The position numbers were made by a program, and so were the translations under genes. A DNA stretch of 64,000 nt from [Clostridium] hylemonae DSM 15053 (GTDB lineage: Bacteria > Bacillota > Clostridia > Lachnospirales > Lachnospiraceae). The DNA is taken from assembly GCF_008281175.1 (NCBI RefSeq), contig NZ_CP036524.1, forward strand, positions 2,728,001-2,792,000. The letters run 5' to 3'. The notes beneath the pieces were generated by a model. It worked only from the letters and a program-made list of their open reading frames with translations, was not told the origin of the DNA and made no database searches. Below are positions 1 to 7,403 of this stretch, one piece after another. Numbering within the stretch: position 1 is the stretch's first letter; each line of letters opens with the position of its first letter.

Positions 1-583
1 CTTTGCACAGACGCAGCTCCTCCGGCACAGGGCCGTCCACAGGGAAGGTACTGTAAAATCCGATCTCCTCCTGTTCCAGCACTGCCGCGGATATCTTCTT
101 CGCAAGTTCCCTGCTCTCGATCACAAGCCCGTTCTTAAGCGCAAACATATCGACGGCAAACTTTCCCTGCACATCGGTCGCAGTGGTGATCACCGGCACA
201 CCCCCGGTATATCCGGCTAGCTCCCGCGCAAGCTCCACTGCTCTTCCCGCATGTCCCGAAAGAAGCGGGATAATGTACTGTCCTTTTTCATCCATCACAA
301 TGACCGGAGAATCTGTGAATTTATCCTGGACATACGCGGCAATAAAGCGCACCGCGATTCCCGCCGCTCCGATGAAGAGCAGCGCCTCCTTCTCCCAGAG
401 TTCCCCTATAAGCCCCTTCGCATCCTCAGGGAGCGGGCGCAGCCCATACCGGCCGGCGAACAATTGCGGCGCATAACAGGCGCAGGCCGTCCGCCCTTTG
501 GCATACTGCCTGCAAAGTGCGGCGCTCAGCCTGCTGCCTGCATCTGTAAAACTGATTATCGTTAAATTCTTATCTTCTTTCAT
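1..583 (-). CDS. cbiG: Cobalt-precorrin-5A hydrolase, N-terminal part (cut by window edge)
   Basis: The reading frame starts at an ATG at 583 and runs off the left edge, so about 194 residues are visible. The translation contains FIGAAGIAVRF, VVIMDEKGQ-like VIVMDEKGQYIIPLLSGHAG and VITTATDVQGKFAVD, the conserved blocks of the CbiG N-terminal and central domains. CbiG opens the delta-lactone of cobalt-precorrin-5A in anaerobic cobalamin synthesis, releasing acetaldehyde. The start has no good Shine-Dalgarno, so the exact first codon is uncertain. The rest of a cobalamin operon would be expected beyond the left edge; that is inference. Confidence 0.85.
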   Translation of the reverse strand, partial: MKEDKNLTIISFTDAGSRLSAALCRQYAKGRTACACYAPQLFAGRYGLRPLPEDAKGLIGELWEKEALLFIGAAGIAVRFIAAYVQDKFTDSPVIVMDEKGQYIIPLLSGHAGRAVELARELAGYTGGVPVITTATDVQGKFAVDMFALKNGLVIESRELAKKISAAVLEQEEIGFYSTFPVDGPVPEELRLCK

Positions 584-632
584 GGCTGTATTGTAAGTAA
601 AAATGCTGTGAAAGTCAAGTGCGCCGGCGCGG

Positions 633-1106
633 TCATCCTTCCCAGACAACGATCTCTCCGCACGCGATCTTCGCGCCTGAGCCGCCGGAGGGCTGCGTTC
701 TGAAATCATCCGGCATATCGTGGACGATCACCGTTCTCCCGATCACCTCTTCCGGATAAAAACGCCCCGTATATACAGCCATCCAGGCGATGCCTCCCTT
801 CACGAGCAGACTCGGCAGATCTCCCGCGTGTCCCGGATGCTCTTTCTTCCCCGGATTATAGTGTCCTTTTGCCCCTGCGAAGGCATCCTGCGCGTTTCCC
901 GTACAGGATGTGCCCTCGTGAATGTGAAAGCCGAGAAACCCTCCGGAAGCCTGTTCCGTTTTTTCCGGTATGCCGTAGACTTCCGCCACGACTACCGTGC
1001 CGCCGTATGTACTGTAAAAATAAACATTGCCCCTGATATCCTCAAGTCCCGGCGCCCCTTTAAGCTTTGCGCGGGCTGCCGGCATTTCTCTTATAAATTC
1101 TTCCAA
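633..1106 (-). CDS. sodC: Cu/Zn superoxide dismutase family protein
   Basis: This 157-residue protein carries the full Cu/Zn-SOD metal set: GFHIHEG (His61, His63), GHYNP (His82, bridging), His90, His93 and Asp96 in the HPGHAGDLP block, and His129 in VIVHDMP. Cys68 and Cys149 (KIACGE) fit the usual disulfide. The family converts superoxide to oxygen and peroxide. No signal peptide or lipobox is visible, unlike most bacterial SodC proteins, so it looks cytoplasmic. The start is TTG at 1106, chosen because GGAGGG lies about 8 bases upstream and no ATG fits. It is separated by 50 bases from cbiG and is divergent from pdaA. Confidence 0.87.
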   Translation of the reverse strand: MEEFIREMPAARAKLKGAPGLEDIRGNVYFYSTYGGTVVVAEVYGIPEKTEQASGGFLGFHIHEGTSCTGNAQDAFAGAKGHYNPGKKEHPGHAGDLPSLLVKGGIAWMAVYTGRFYPEEVIGRTVIVHDMPDDFRTQPSGGSGAKIACGEIVVWEG

Positions 1107-1227
1107 TATTATAACCCTCCACTCCTGTCAGATATTGAGCCTGCTTCAATATGATATGCCTTAATGGGCATAATGTTTCCCGTTTTGAAATATAATTACA
1201 CAAATCATCGTACGATACGGAGCCGTT

Positions 1228-2046
1228 ATGAAATATCTCTCATCATACAAAAAATGGGGAAAAGTTCTGTTTATCTTTGCAGCAGCCTTTCTGGCCGGTA
1301 CGCTGGGCGCAAAGGCAGCAGAACATTTTACAGGAGAAAGCGTGCAGACCGCGGCGGACGGAAACTGGGGATTAAGCTTTCAGGAGGACGGACAGCCGCC
1401 GGCCGGCAATGCGACAGCCGATGAACTGAAGAAGTTTGACGCTTTCTTTAAAAGCGACACGGAAGACAAAGTGATCTACCTGACTTTTGACTGCGGTTAT
1501 GAAAATGGAAACACCGCCCCCATTCTCGACGCGTTAAAAAAGCATAAAGTGCCTGCCACTTTCTTTGTCGTCGGCAACTTTATATCTGAAAATCCGGAAC
1601 TGATCAAACGGATGAAGGAGGAAGGACACATCGTCGGAAATCATACATACACGCATCCCGACATGTCCAAGATCTCCACGAAGGAAGCATTTTCAGACGA
1701 ACTTGGAAAAGTAGAGACTCTCTATAAAGACATCACCGGAGAAGAGATGACAAAATATTACCGGCCGCCTCAAGGGAAATACAGCGAAGGCAATCTGCAG
1801 ATGGCTAAAGACATGGGATATAAGACCTTTTTCTGGAGTCTCGCCTACGTGGACTGGTACCAGGATAAGCAGCCGACCAAAGAAGAGGCTTTTGACAAAC
1901 TGCTGAAGCGGATCCACCCCGGCGCTGTCGTTCTGCTTCACAGCACCTCTTCCACAAATGCGCAGATTCTTGACGAACTGCTCACGAAGTGGGAAGAGAT
2001 GGGCTACAGTTTCCAGCCGCTTGACAAACTGTCAAAGACAAAATAA
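1228..2046 (+). CDS. pdaA: Polysaccharide deacetylase, PdaA type (muramic delta-lactam synthesis)
   Basis: The 272-residue protein has an N-terminal membrane anchor or signal (residues about 12-30) and a NodB-type deacetylase domain from about residue 80. Motif 1 is TFDCGYEN, motif 2 is GNHTYTHPD with the metal-binding H-x3-H, and motif 3 is RPPQG. FFWSLAYVDW and HPGAVVLLH are the later conserved blocks. PdaA removes N-acetyl from muramic acid so that the spore-cortex muramic lactam can form; the replacement of the second Asp of the usual TFDDG by Cys resembles the TFDNG of PdaA. CGGAG precedes the ATG by six bases. It stands alone and implies spore formation. Confidence 0.86.
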   Translation: MKYLSSYKKWGKVLFIFAAAFLAGTLGAKAAEHFTGESVQTAADGNWGLSFQEDGQPPAGNATADELKKFDAFFKSDTEDKVIYLTFDCGYENGNTAPILDALKKHKVPATFFVVGNFISENPELIKRMKEEGHIVGNHTYTHPDMSKISTKEAFSDELGKVETLYKDITGEEMTKYYRPPQGKYSEGNLQMAKDMGYKTFFWSLAYVDWYQDKQPTKEEAFDKLLKRIHPGAVVLLHSTSSTNAQILDELLTKWEEMGYSFQPLDKLSKTK

Positions 2047-2090
2047 CTCTCCCGCGCCAGTTACAGGCATCCTTGCAAAGCAGCCGCATC

Positions 2091-2110
2091 TCTGTTATTG
2101 TAATAACAGA
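2091..2110. promoter_or_regulatory. Perfect 9-2-9 inverted repeat in leader
   Basis: The arms TCTGTTATT and AATAACAGA are exactly complementary around a GT centre. The repeat ends two bases before the GAGGAGG ribosome binding site of the following gene. It could be an operator or an RNA hairpin beside the ribosome site; nothing in the sequence decides between these. Confidence 0.5.
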
Positions 2111-2128
2111 TGAGGAGGTATGTGTATC

Positions 2129-2482
2129 ATGTTGGAACGTTTGTTAAAGTATCCGGGATTTATATACCGCATAGACGGAACCTTTTATTATCTCGGAAAA
2201 TGGATCTGTAAAGAATGCACGGATACAGAGGCGTCAGATTGTGTGCCAATGTATGAGATGTGCCGCTCGGAGAAGGAAGATGCCGAGGCGGGAATGTATT
2301 TCCATAAGATCCGCGCCTACAGTGATTTCGCCCTGGATATCCCGTACGATCCGGCGCTCATCCGGGAACATATGACTGCTCTTGTGGACGGACTTTCCCC
2401 GGATGCCAGAAAGGATCTTTCCGGCCAGATTGAGCGCTTTGAGGAAGATCACGGAAAATACTGCGGGAAACTGCCTGCATAA
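2129..2482 (+). CDS. Hypothetical protein, about 117 aa
   Basis: Not recognised. It is a soluble-looking acidic protein with several cysteines (KWICKEC near residue 28, then single Cys residues) and a mostly helical C-terminal half. GAGGAGG at 2112-2118 is only one base from an ATG at 2120 but ten from the ATG at 2129, so 2129 is preferred. It is monocistronic: a palindrome lies just upstream and a strong bidirectional terminator follows. Confidence 0.6.
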   Translation: MLERLLKYPGFIYRIDGTFYYLGKWICKECTDTEASDCVPMYEMCRSEKEDAEAGMYFHKIRAYSDFALDIPYDPALIREHMTALVDGLSPDARKDLSGQIERFEEDHGKYCGKLPA

Positions 2483-2493
2483 TAAAAACAAAA

Positions 2494-2543
2494 GAATCCT
2501 GCACACGATACAGTATGTGTATTTGTGTGCAGGATCTTATTTT
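2494..2543. terminator. Bidirectional rho-independent terminator
   Basis: AATCCTGCACAC and GTGTGCAGGATC form a stem around a loop of about 17 bases, with a T-rich tract on the plus side and an A-rich tract on the other. It separates the convergent hypothetical gene and the TDT transporter gene and can serve both. Confidence 0.8.
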
Positions 2544-2545
2544 TA

Positions 2546-3490
2546 TTAAGTTGTTGTCTCTACATGGGCCGCTTTCTGTTCCCCGGGCTGTCTGCAGACT
2601 GACGCGATATAGCGTATGAGCGCATATATAGTCAGCACAGCAGCTATTATCGTCTCTATGAGCACTACATAGTTTAGAAACGGCAGCGGTGTCCCCATAT
2701 TTGCAAGACATGCCGCCGTCATCTTCATGCCAATGGCGGTAATGACAAACGGGAACGTAAATGCCGCGTAACTTGGATAAAATCTCATCTTCAGAAAAGC
2801 CGGGAGCCTGACGAGCACCACCAGATAGATCAGCGTGGAAAGTATGGCCAGAAAGCTTATCATCACAACAGATTTCGGCTGTACCGACTGTATATATCCC
2901 GCCAGACAAAGACTTGCCGGCGCTGTATAAATACAAAACAGCGGCTGTACCGGTTCCGGCATATTTTTATACTTCATATAACGGTATGTAACGAGGGCCA
3001 GAAGCACAAGCAGCGCGGCAAAACCAAACCAGAATAAAACCGTTCCGGTCCCCGTCCTTCCAAATGCCGGCGCTGTAACGCTGGCCACTACAATTCCGAC
3101 ATATACAATGTAATAGCTGGCAAATACTTTCGTCATATCAAGATGAACCATAAACTTTGCCGTAAAATAGACGATCAGCACAATATGCAGTACAATAGCG
3201 GCATACCAGATAATGTCCGCACCACTGTTAAGGTACGGCTTAGCATAGCCCGCCAGAAGCATGAGCGCCATCGTAAAAGTACCGGACACGCTTGCCGTGA
3301 CCGGATTCTTCATATCTTCCGCAAACTGTTTCGGATACAGGATCACTTTCAAAAGTACAAGAAGTCCTGTCACAGCGGCAATGGCCCCGCAGACAAGCCG
3401 CACCCCTTCGGAGTAAGACTGGAGCAGATTTCCAAGGGCCGCCATACCAAGCATGACGCCTGTCACAGGCAGAGGGATTCTTTTTATCAC
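2546..3490 (-). CDS. TDT (TehA/SLAC1-like) family transporter
   Basis: The 314-residue protein is almost entirely membrane helices, about ten, and starts IPLPVTGVMLGMAALGN, the typical opening of TDT-family proteins often labelled exfoliative toxin A/B family. Family members carry dicarboxylates, tellurite or anions; the substrate here cannot be read from sequence. It lies 13 bases after the C_GCAxxG_C_C gene and is probably co-transcribed with it. Confidence 0.7.
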   Translation of the reverse strand: MIKRIPLPVTGVMLGMAALGNLLQSYSEGVRLVCGAIAAVTGLLVLLKVILYPKQFAEDMKNPVTASVSGTFTMALMLLAGYAKPYLNSGADIIWYAAIVLHIVLIVYFTAKFMVHLDMTKVFASYYIVYVGIVVASVTAPAFGRTGTGTVLFWFGFAALLVLLALVTYRYMKYKNMPEPVQPLFCIYTAPASLCLAGYIQSVQPKSVVMISFLAILSTLIYLVVLVRLPAFLKMRFYPSYAAFTFPFVITAIGMKMTAACLANMGTPLPFLNYVVLIETIIAAVLTIYALIRYIASVCRQPGEQKAAHVETTT

Positions 3491-3503
3491 AACTCTTCCC
3501 TCC

Positions 3504-3977
3504 CTATTCGTCTGTATTCTTGAGGCCTTTTTCGCGGATGATCATCTCCGCGACTTTTCCGGCCACCATTCCTGTAAAACGTACACACTGCTCTTTGTGC
3601 TCTCCCTGCCCCATATCAAATTCTTTTGTCAGGATCCTGCAGCAGATTGCATTCTTCCCGCTTGCCTCTTTAAACCAGTCGTGCAGTTCCTTAGACAGCC
3701 TCATCGTCTCTTCCACCTGCGGGTCTTTCTGTACCGTTCTCCCGAACACAAGGCCGATCGCCATAACTCCGCCTGAAACTGCTCCGCACAGACATTTTGA
3801 CCGCCCGATCCCGACCGGAAATCCGGATGCCATAGATATGACGGCCTCCGGTACATCGATCTCAAAATTGCTGCGGATGGAACTTACGACAGCCTCCGAG
3901 CAGAAAAATCCGTTTCTGAACAGATCTTCCGCATCTTTCGTGATCTTTGCCACACTCACTTCACTCTTTACATTCAT
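3504..3977 (-). CDS. C_GCAxxG_C_C family redox protein
   Basis: This 157-residue protein shows the conserved cysteine pattern of the family: FFCSEAVV, CLCGAVSGG and NAICCRIL, with a further Cys near residue 131. Members are small proteins of anaerobes thought to act in redox or metal chemistry; no reaction is firmly established. AGGAGG lies nine bases upstream of the ATG. It is the first gene of a probable operon with the TDT transporter, and it follows the aconitase X genes after a 143-base gap. Confidence 0.75.
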   Translation of the reverse strand: MNVKSEVSVAKITKDAEDLFRNGFFCSEAVVSSIRSNFEIDVPEAVISMASGFPVGIGRSKCLCGAVSGGVMAIGLVFGRTVQKDPQVEETMRLSKELHDWFKEASGKNAICCRILTKEFDMGQGEHKEQCVRFTGMVAGKVAEMIIREKGLKNTDE

Positions 3978-4120
3978 AAATCCATTCCTCCTGCTGCGTT
4001 TTTTATCATTTGTATTACAGCATTTATTCTACCGTATCAGAGCCTGGCTGTCTTATTGATTTCTCATACGTACGGATGGATTTATTGATTAATTCTATAC
4101 GTTATGCATCAGGAAACGTT

Positions 4121-4537
4121 TTATTCCCCTATACAGATACTGTCCTTCGTGAACGTGACGATATCCCCTGATCTCAGCAGCGTATACTCTTCTTTTGAGA
4201 CGGTGCGCAGCGCCATGCCCCGTCCATACATTTTCTGTCCGATCAACGGCCCCAGCGCCAGTACCGGTTCCGCTTCTATGCATAAGATTGCCGCCGGAGC
4301 GGTGCCTGTCTTTACCATTTCTATGAGCACACCGGAACCGGAGCAGGATCCCCTGTCATAGGGGATACACAGTATCTTCCCCGTAAGATTCTCTCCGCGC
4401 AGGTCGTGATGGACGTCAATGATCTCTCCTGACGCAGGATCTACCCCGCCCCAGAAGCTCAGAGGGTCCTGTGAGACAAGCGCCTCCCCTTTTACTTCCC
4501 CTTCCAGCAGCACTTTAAAGTCTTTTATCTCCTTCAT
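4121..4537 (-). CDS. Aconitase X small (swivel, DUF126) subunit
   Basis: The protein of about 138 residues has the DUF126 swivel-domain pattern, with the blocks SFWGGVDPASGEIIDVHHDLRG and RGSCSGSGVL, the latter a substrate-binding loop. It pairs with the large subunit to form the dehydratase. The ATG at 4537 is preferred over a GTG at 4543 because the AAAGGAGG site is two bases from the GTG and eight from the ATG. It begins two bases after the large-subunit stop codon, which suggests translational coupling. Family annotation is firm; substrate is not. Confidence 0.85.
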   Translation of the reverse strand: MKEIKDFKVLLEGEVKGEALVSQDPLSFWGGVDPASGEIIDVHHDLRGENLTGKILCIPYDRGSCSGSGVLIEMVKTGTAPAAILCIEAEPVLALGPLIGQKMYGRGMALRTVSKEEYTLLRSGDIVTFTKDSICIGE

Positions 4538-4539
4538 GA

Positions 4540-5793
4540 TCACGCCTCCTTTGGTTTTTTTCCTGTGACGGCTGCCTCTACACAGCCTGCCATATCCGCC
4601 ATCGTTATCTTCACGCCATTGATCGCAGGTGCATATTGAGCGGCTTTGCCCGAATTCGTGACAAAATGCTTGCCCCGCCAGATGCCGTTATATTCCATCT
4701 CCATCAGACAGGTGTCTCTCACAAGCATGGCGCCGGCCTTTTCTATTACCTCCACATACCCGGCAAGTGACGCAAGCTCATAGATCGGATGACTCGTCTG
4801 GATCCAGAATTCGGTTCCTTCATGCACTTTTTTTCCTTCTATCCCGCACGCAATTTCTTTGATCTCCTGGAAGGACAGATGCGGGCATCCCATCAAAACC
4901 ATATCCACCTTTTCCGTATCCCCGGTGTTGAGCCTGGCCCTCATCTGCGCGACTTCTGCAGGCGTGATCTCTACTGTCTCATATGTTGTCTTTCCATGGA
5001 ACGCCGCCTCAAGAGTGGGCGCCTCGGGTGTCAGGCCCACTGCATGGAAAAGACTGGTCGCCCCTCCCGACGCCGCGGCGGCTGAAAAAGCCTTCAGCTG
5101 ATCGGGCATAGTGCTTTCCGGAAGCCCGAGCACAACAGGAACCCTGTTGACCGCAGTCTCCCCGACCAGATAACCTAATACCGCGTAATCGACCGTGTCC
5201 CGGAAAGCGCTACCGTCAAACCCCTTTAGTGTGAAGAGAATCTCCCCGGCCCGGTTTTCTTCCAGATACAGCCCGTACTCCGGTACCCGTCCGGCCACGG
5301 CGCAGCACACGTCCACCAGATCCGGCAGGCGTTCTGTCCTGGCTCCTACGACTGAATTCACATAGTTTACTGCATTTGATTCCGACCAGCTTACATTTTC
5401 GCCAAAGACAGGAACGTTCGTGCACTGGTATGGCGCGCACGTCCAGGTCGGGTTTACGCCAAGTTTCATATATGCCTTTCTGAGCCGTTCACATTTTTCC
5501 GCAAATGCTTCGGAGGTATACTGTTCCCTCCATCTCCTTGTATCCATGGACATCGGATTGATGGTCGTGGGAACCGAAACCTTTGCCCCTTTGTCCGCTA
5601 AATATTCCACAAATTCAGTCCCTGCATCCCAAATTGTCGTGTAGGCCGCCGCATCAATGTGCGCGTTCTTTACCGGCAGAAATCTCTCTGCCCCGTAAAG
5701 TCCGCCCATCTTGACAAGAATTTCAATTGCAGCCTGCATGCCTTCTCCATATCTGCCGTCCAGCATTTCCTGTTCATATTCCGTTAATTGCAT
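4540..5793 (-). CDS. Aconitase X large (catalytic, DUF521) subunit, possible cis-3-hydroxyproline dehydratase
   Basis: The 417-residue protein has the aconitase X landmarks TWTCAPYQ, SNAVNYVNSVVGART, MGCPHLS, RDTCLM and TNSGKAAQYAP, with the cysteines expected to hold the Fe-S cluster. Bacterial two-subunit aconitase X enzymes have been shown to dehydrate cis-3-hydroxy-L-proline to pyrroline-2-carboxylate; archaeal relatives dehydrate mevalonate 5-phosphate. The bacterial context makes the hydroxyproline role more likely, but no pyrroline-2-carboxylate reductase gene was recognised beside it. A divergent LysR gene 150 bases upstream is the likely regulator. Confidence 0.82.
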   Translation of the reverse strand: MQLTEYEQEMLDGRYGEGMQAAIEILVKMGGLYGAERFLPVKNAHIDAAAYTTIWDAGTEFVEYLADKGAKVSVPTTINPMSMDTRRWREQYTSEAFAEKCERLRKAYMKLGVNPTWTCAPYQCTNVPVFGENVSWSESNAVNYVNSVVGARTERLPDLVDVCCAVAGRVPEYGLYLEENRAGEILFTLKGFDGSAFRDTVDYAVLGYLVGETAVNRVPVVLGLPESTMPDQLKAFSAAAASGGATSLFHAVGLTPEAPTLEAAFHGKTTYETVEITPAEVAQMRARLNTGDTEKVDMVLMGCPHLSFQEIKEIACGIEGKKVHEGTEFWIQTSHPIYELASLAGYVEVIEKAGAMLVRDTCLMEMEYNGIWRGKHFVTNSGKAAQYAPAINGVKITMADMAGCVEAAVTGKKPKEA

Positions 5794-5943
5794 TCTTCCA
5801 TCTCCTTTTCTTAAAATATCTTGCCGTACAGAAATAAAACCTTTATATTATTAATCATACAAGGTTTTTCTGACTTTGCAATTTAAAGAAATTTAAGGAG
5901 CTATTGATATTTTTAAAGGATAAAAATACGAGGTCACTATAAA

Positions 5944-6822
5944 ATGAACAAATACAGAATCATACTGGACGTATATAAGACACACAGCATATCAAAAACT
6001 GCCGGAAGACTGAATTATACGCAGTCGGCGATCAGCCAGGCGATCAAAAACTTTGAAAATGAACTTGGGTTTCAGATATTCCGCCGCTCCAAAGCAGGTA
6101 TGGAGCTGATCTCCGGCATGGAAGAGATCATACAGTCTCTGGAGAACATCTGCCATGAAGAAGACAAGCTCAGCAAGTTCGCCAAAAACCTGACGAGTCT
6201 GGACAGCGGTTACATACGCATCGGCTCTGTACAGAGCGTCTCCTACAACTGGCTGCCCAATCTGATCAAGGACTTTTCCGACAAATACCCGAATATCCGC
6301 TTTGAACTCATGATCGACGGAATCGCTCCTCTTAAAGCAAAGCTTGACAATGAACAGCTGGACTGTGTCTTCACTTCCAAATATATGCTGCCCGGTTATC
6401 CGTTTAAACAGATGGACGAGGATGAAATGATGCTCGTCATGCCGGAAAACCACAGGCTGGCGGGAAGAGAGACCATCTCTGTGTCAGAGATCGATTATGA
6501 GAATTTTGTCATGTCGGCAAACGGACTTGATGAAGAGGCAGGTATCATATTTGAGGAAAATCACATTATCCCAAAAGTACAGTATGAGCCGACGGAGGAT
6601 TTTGCCGCGCTGAAAATGGTGGAACTCGGATTCGGCCTCACGATCATTCCGAAGCTTTTTTTGACCGGCACCACCTTCCGCGTATATGCCTGTCCGTTTG
6701 AAGAACATTACTCCAGAATACTTGGGATCGCGTACGCTCCGGACAAACCGCTCTCTCCCGCGACCCGGAAATTCCTGGATTACATAAAAACGTGGGAGCT
6801 GCCGCGGCAGTACAGAACTTAG
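5944..6822 (+). CDS. LysR-family transcriptional regulator
   Basis: The 292-residue protein opens with the LysR helix-turn-helix (SISKTAGRLNYTQSAISQAI, residues about 16-35) followed by the linker helix and a periplasmic-binding-like effector domain from about residue 88 (GYIRIGSVQSVSYNWLPNLI). It is transcribed away from the aconitase X genes across a 150-base AT-rich gap, the usual arrangement for a regulator controlling its divergent neighbour. The effector is not known. The ribosome site is weak. Confidence 0.85.
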   Translation: MNKYRIILDVYKTHSISKTAGRLNYTQSAISQAIKNFENELGFQIFRRSKAGMELISGMEEIIQSLENICHEEDKLSKFAKNLTSLDSGYIRIGSVQSVSYNWLPNLIKDFSDKYPNIRFELMIDGIAPLKAKLDNEQLDCVFTSKYMLPGYPFKQMDEDEMMLVMPENHRLAGRETISVSEIDYENFVMSANGLDEEAGIIFEENHIIPKVQYEPTEDFAALKMVELGFGLTIIPKLFLTGTTFRVYACPFEEHYSRILGIAYAPDKPLSPATRKFLDYIKTWELPRQYRT

Positions 6823-6855
6823 GACGTCTGATCCTGCATATTCTGCAGTGAACAA

Positions 6856-6900
6856 AAAAGTCCCGGACCGCTTCTTGTTAACAGCTGTCCGGGACTTTTT
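6856..6900. terminator. Bidirectional rho-independent terminator
   Basis: AGTCCCGGAC and GTCCGGGACT form the stem with an inner loop of about 16 bases, flanked by an A run on the left and a T run on the right. It ends the LysR transcript and can also stop the tRNA-Trp transcript from the other side. Confidence 0.85.
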
Positions 6901-6905
6901 TTATA

Positions 6906-6976
6906 CAGGGGATGAGGGAATCGAACCCCCGCCAAAGGTTTTGGAGACCCCTATCATACCACTTGACCAATCCCCT
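6906..6976 (-). tRNA. tRNA-Trp (anticodon CCA)
   Basis: The 71-base cloverleaf folds with acceptor arms AGGGGAT/ATCCCCT, a three-pair D stem, the anticodon loop CTCCAAA in a GGGGT/ACCTT stem, a four-base variable loop and a T arm with TTCGATT. The discriminator is G and CCA is not encoded. The anticodon CCA reads UGG (Trp). Two G.U pairs sit at the base of the anticodon stem. Confidence 0.93.
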
Positions 6977-7056
6977 AAGTGATATTGCTCACTAAATATT
7001 TATATCATATGTCAGGCTCGTTTGTCAATGAAAATTTGTGCTCACTGGGCACTCGC

Positions 7057-7290
7057 TTACTCTTCCATTTCTACGAGCAGATAAAAACCTTTTTCTGTCT
7101 TCTCGATCTTCCTGATAATTCCGCTGCGGGACTTGATTCTCTCGGATGTCCTGTAGATGCCTGACATAGCGATGGACGGCTCCACCAGGTATGTGTACTG
7201 TCCGGTCACCGCACTTCTCTCGCTCACCTCTACTTCCTGGCCCTCTTCGACCAGACCTTCTCTTTCCATTTTAAAACGCTCTGTTCTCAT
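7057..7290 (-). CDS. Hypothetical protein, 77 aa
   Basis: Not recognised. The small charged protein alternates short beta-type stretches (QYTYLVEP, GFYLLVEMEE) and has no membrane segment or cysteine. AAAGGAG lies about 11 bases before the ATG and a TATAAT hexamer lies upstream near 7345. It sits between tRNA-Trp and the two-component genes as its own unit. Confidence 0.6.
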   Translation of the reverse strand: MRTERFKMEREGLVEEGQEVEVSERSAVTGQYTYLVEPSIAMSGIYRTSERIKSRSGIIRKIEKTEKGFYLLVEMEE

Positions 7291-7403
7291 ATGGGGTCAA
7301 ACTCCTTTTTCACATATTAATATTTTTAATGTCCGCAAGATTATATTATACTCTTTCGCACATTTTTTCAACTTTCCTTCTGTACAGATACGACAGACCA
7401 GAG

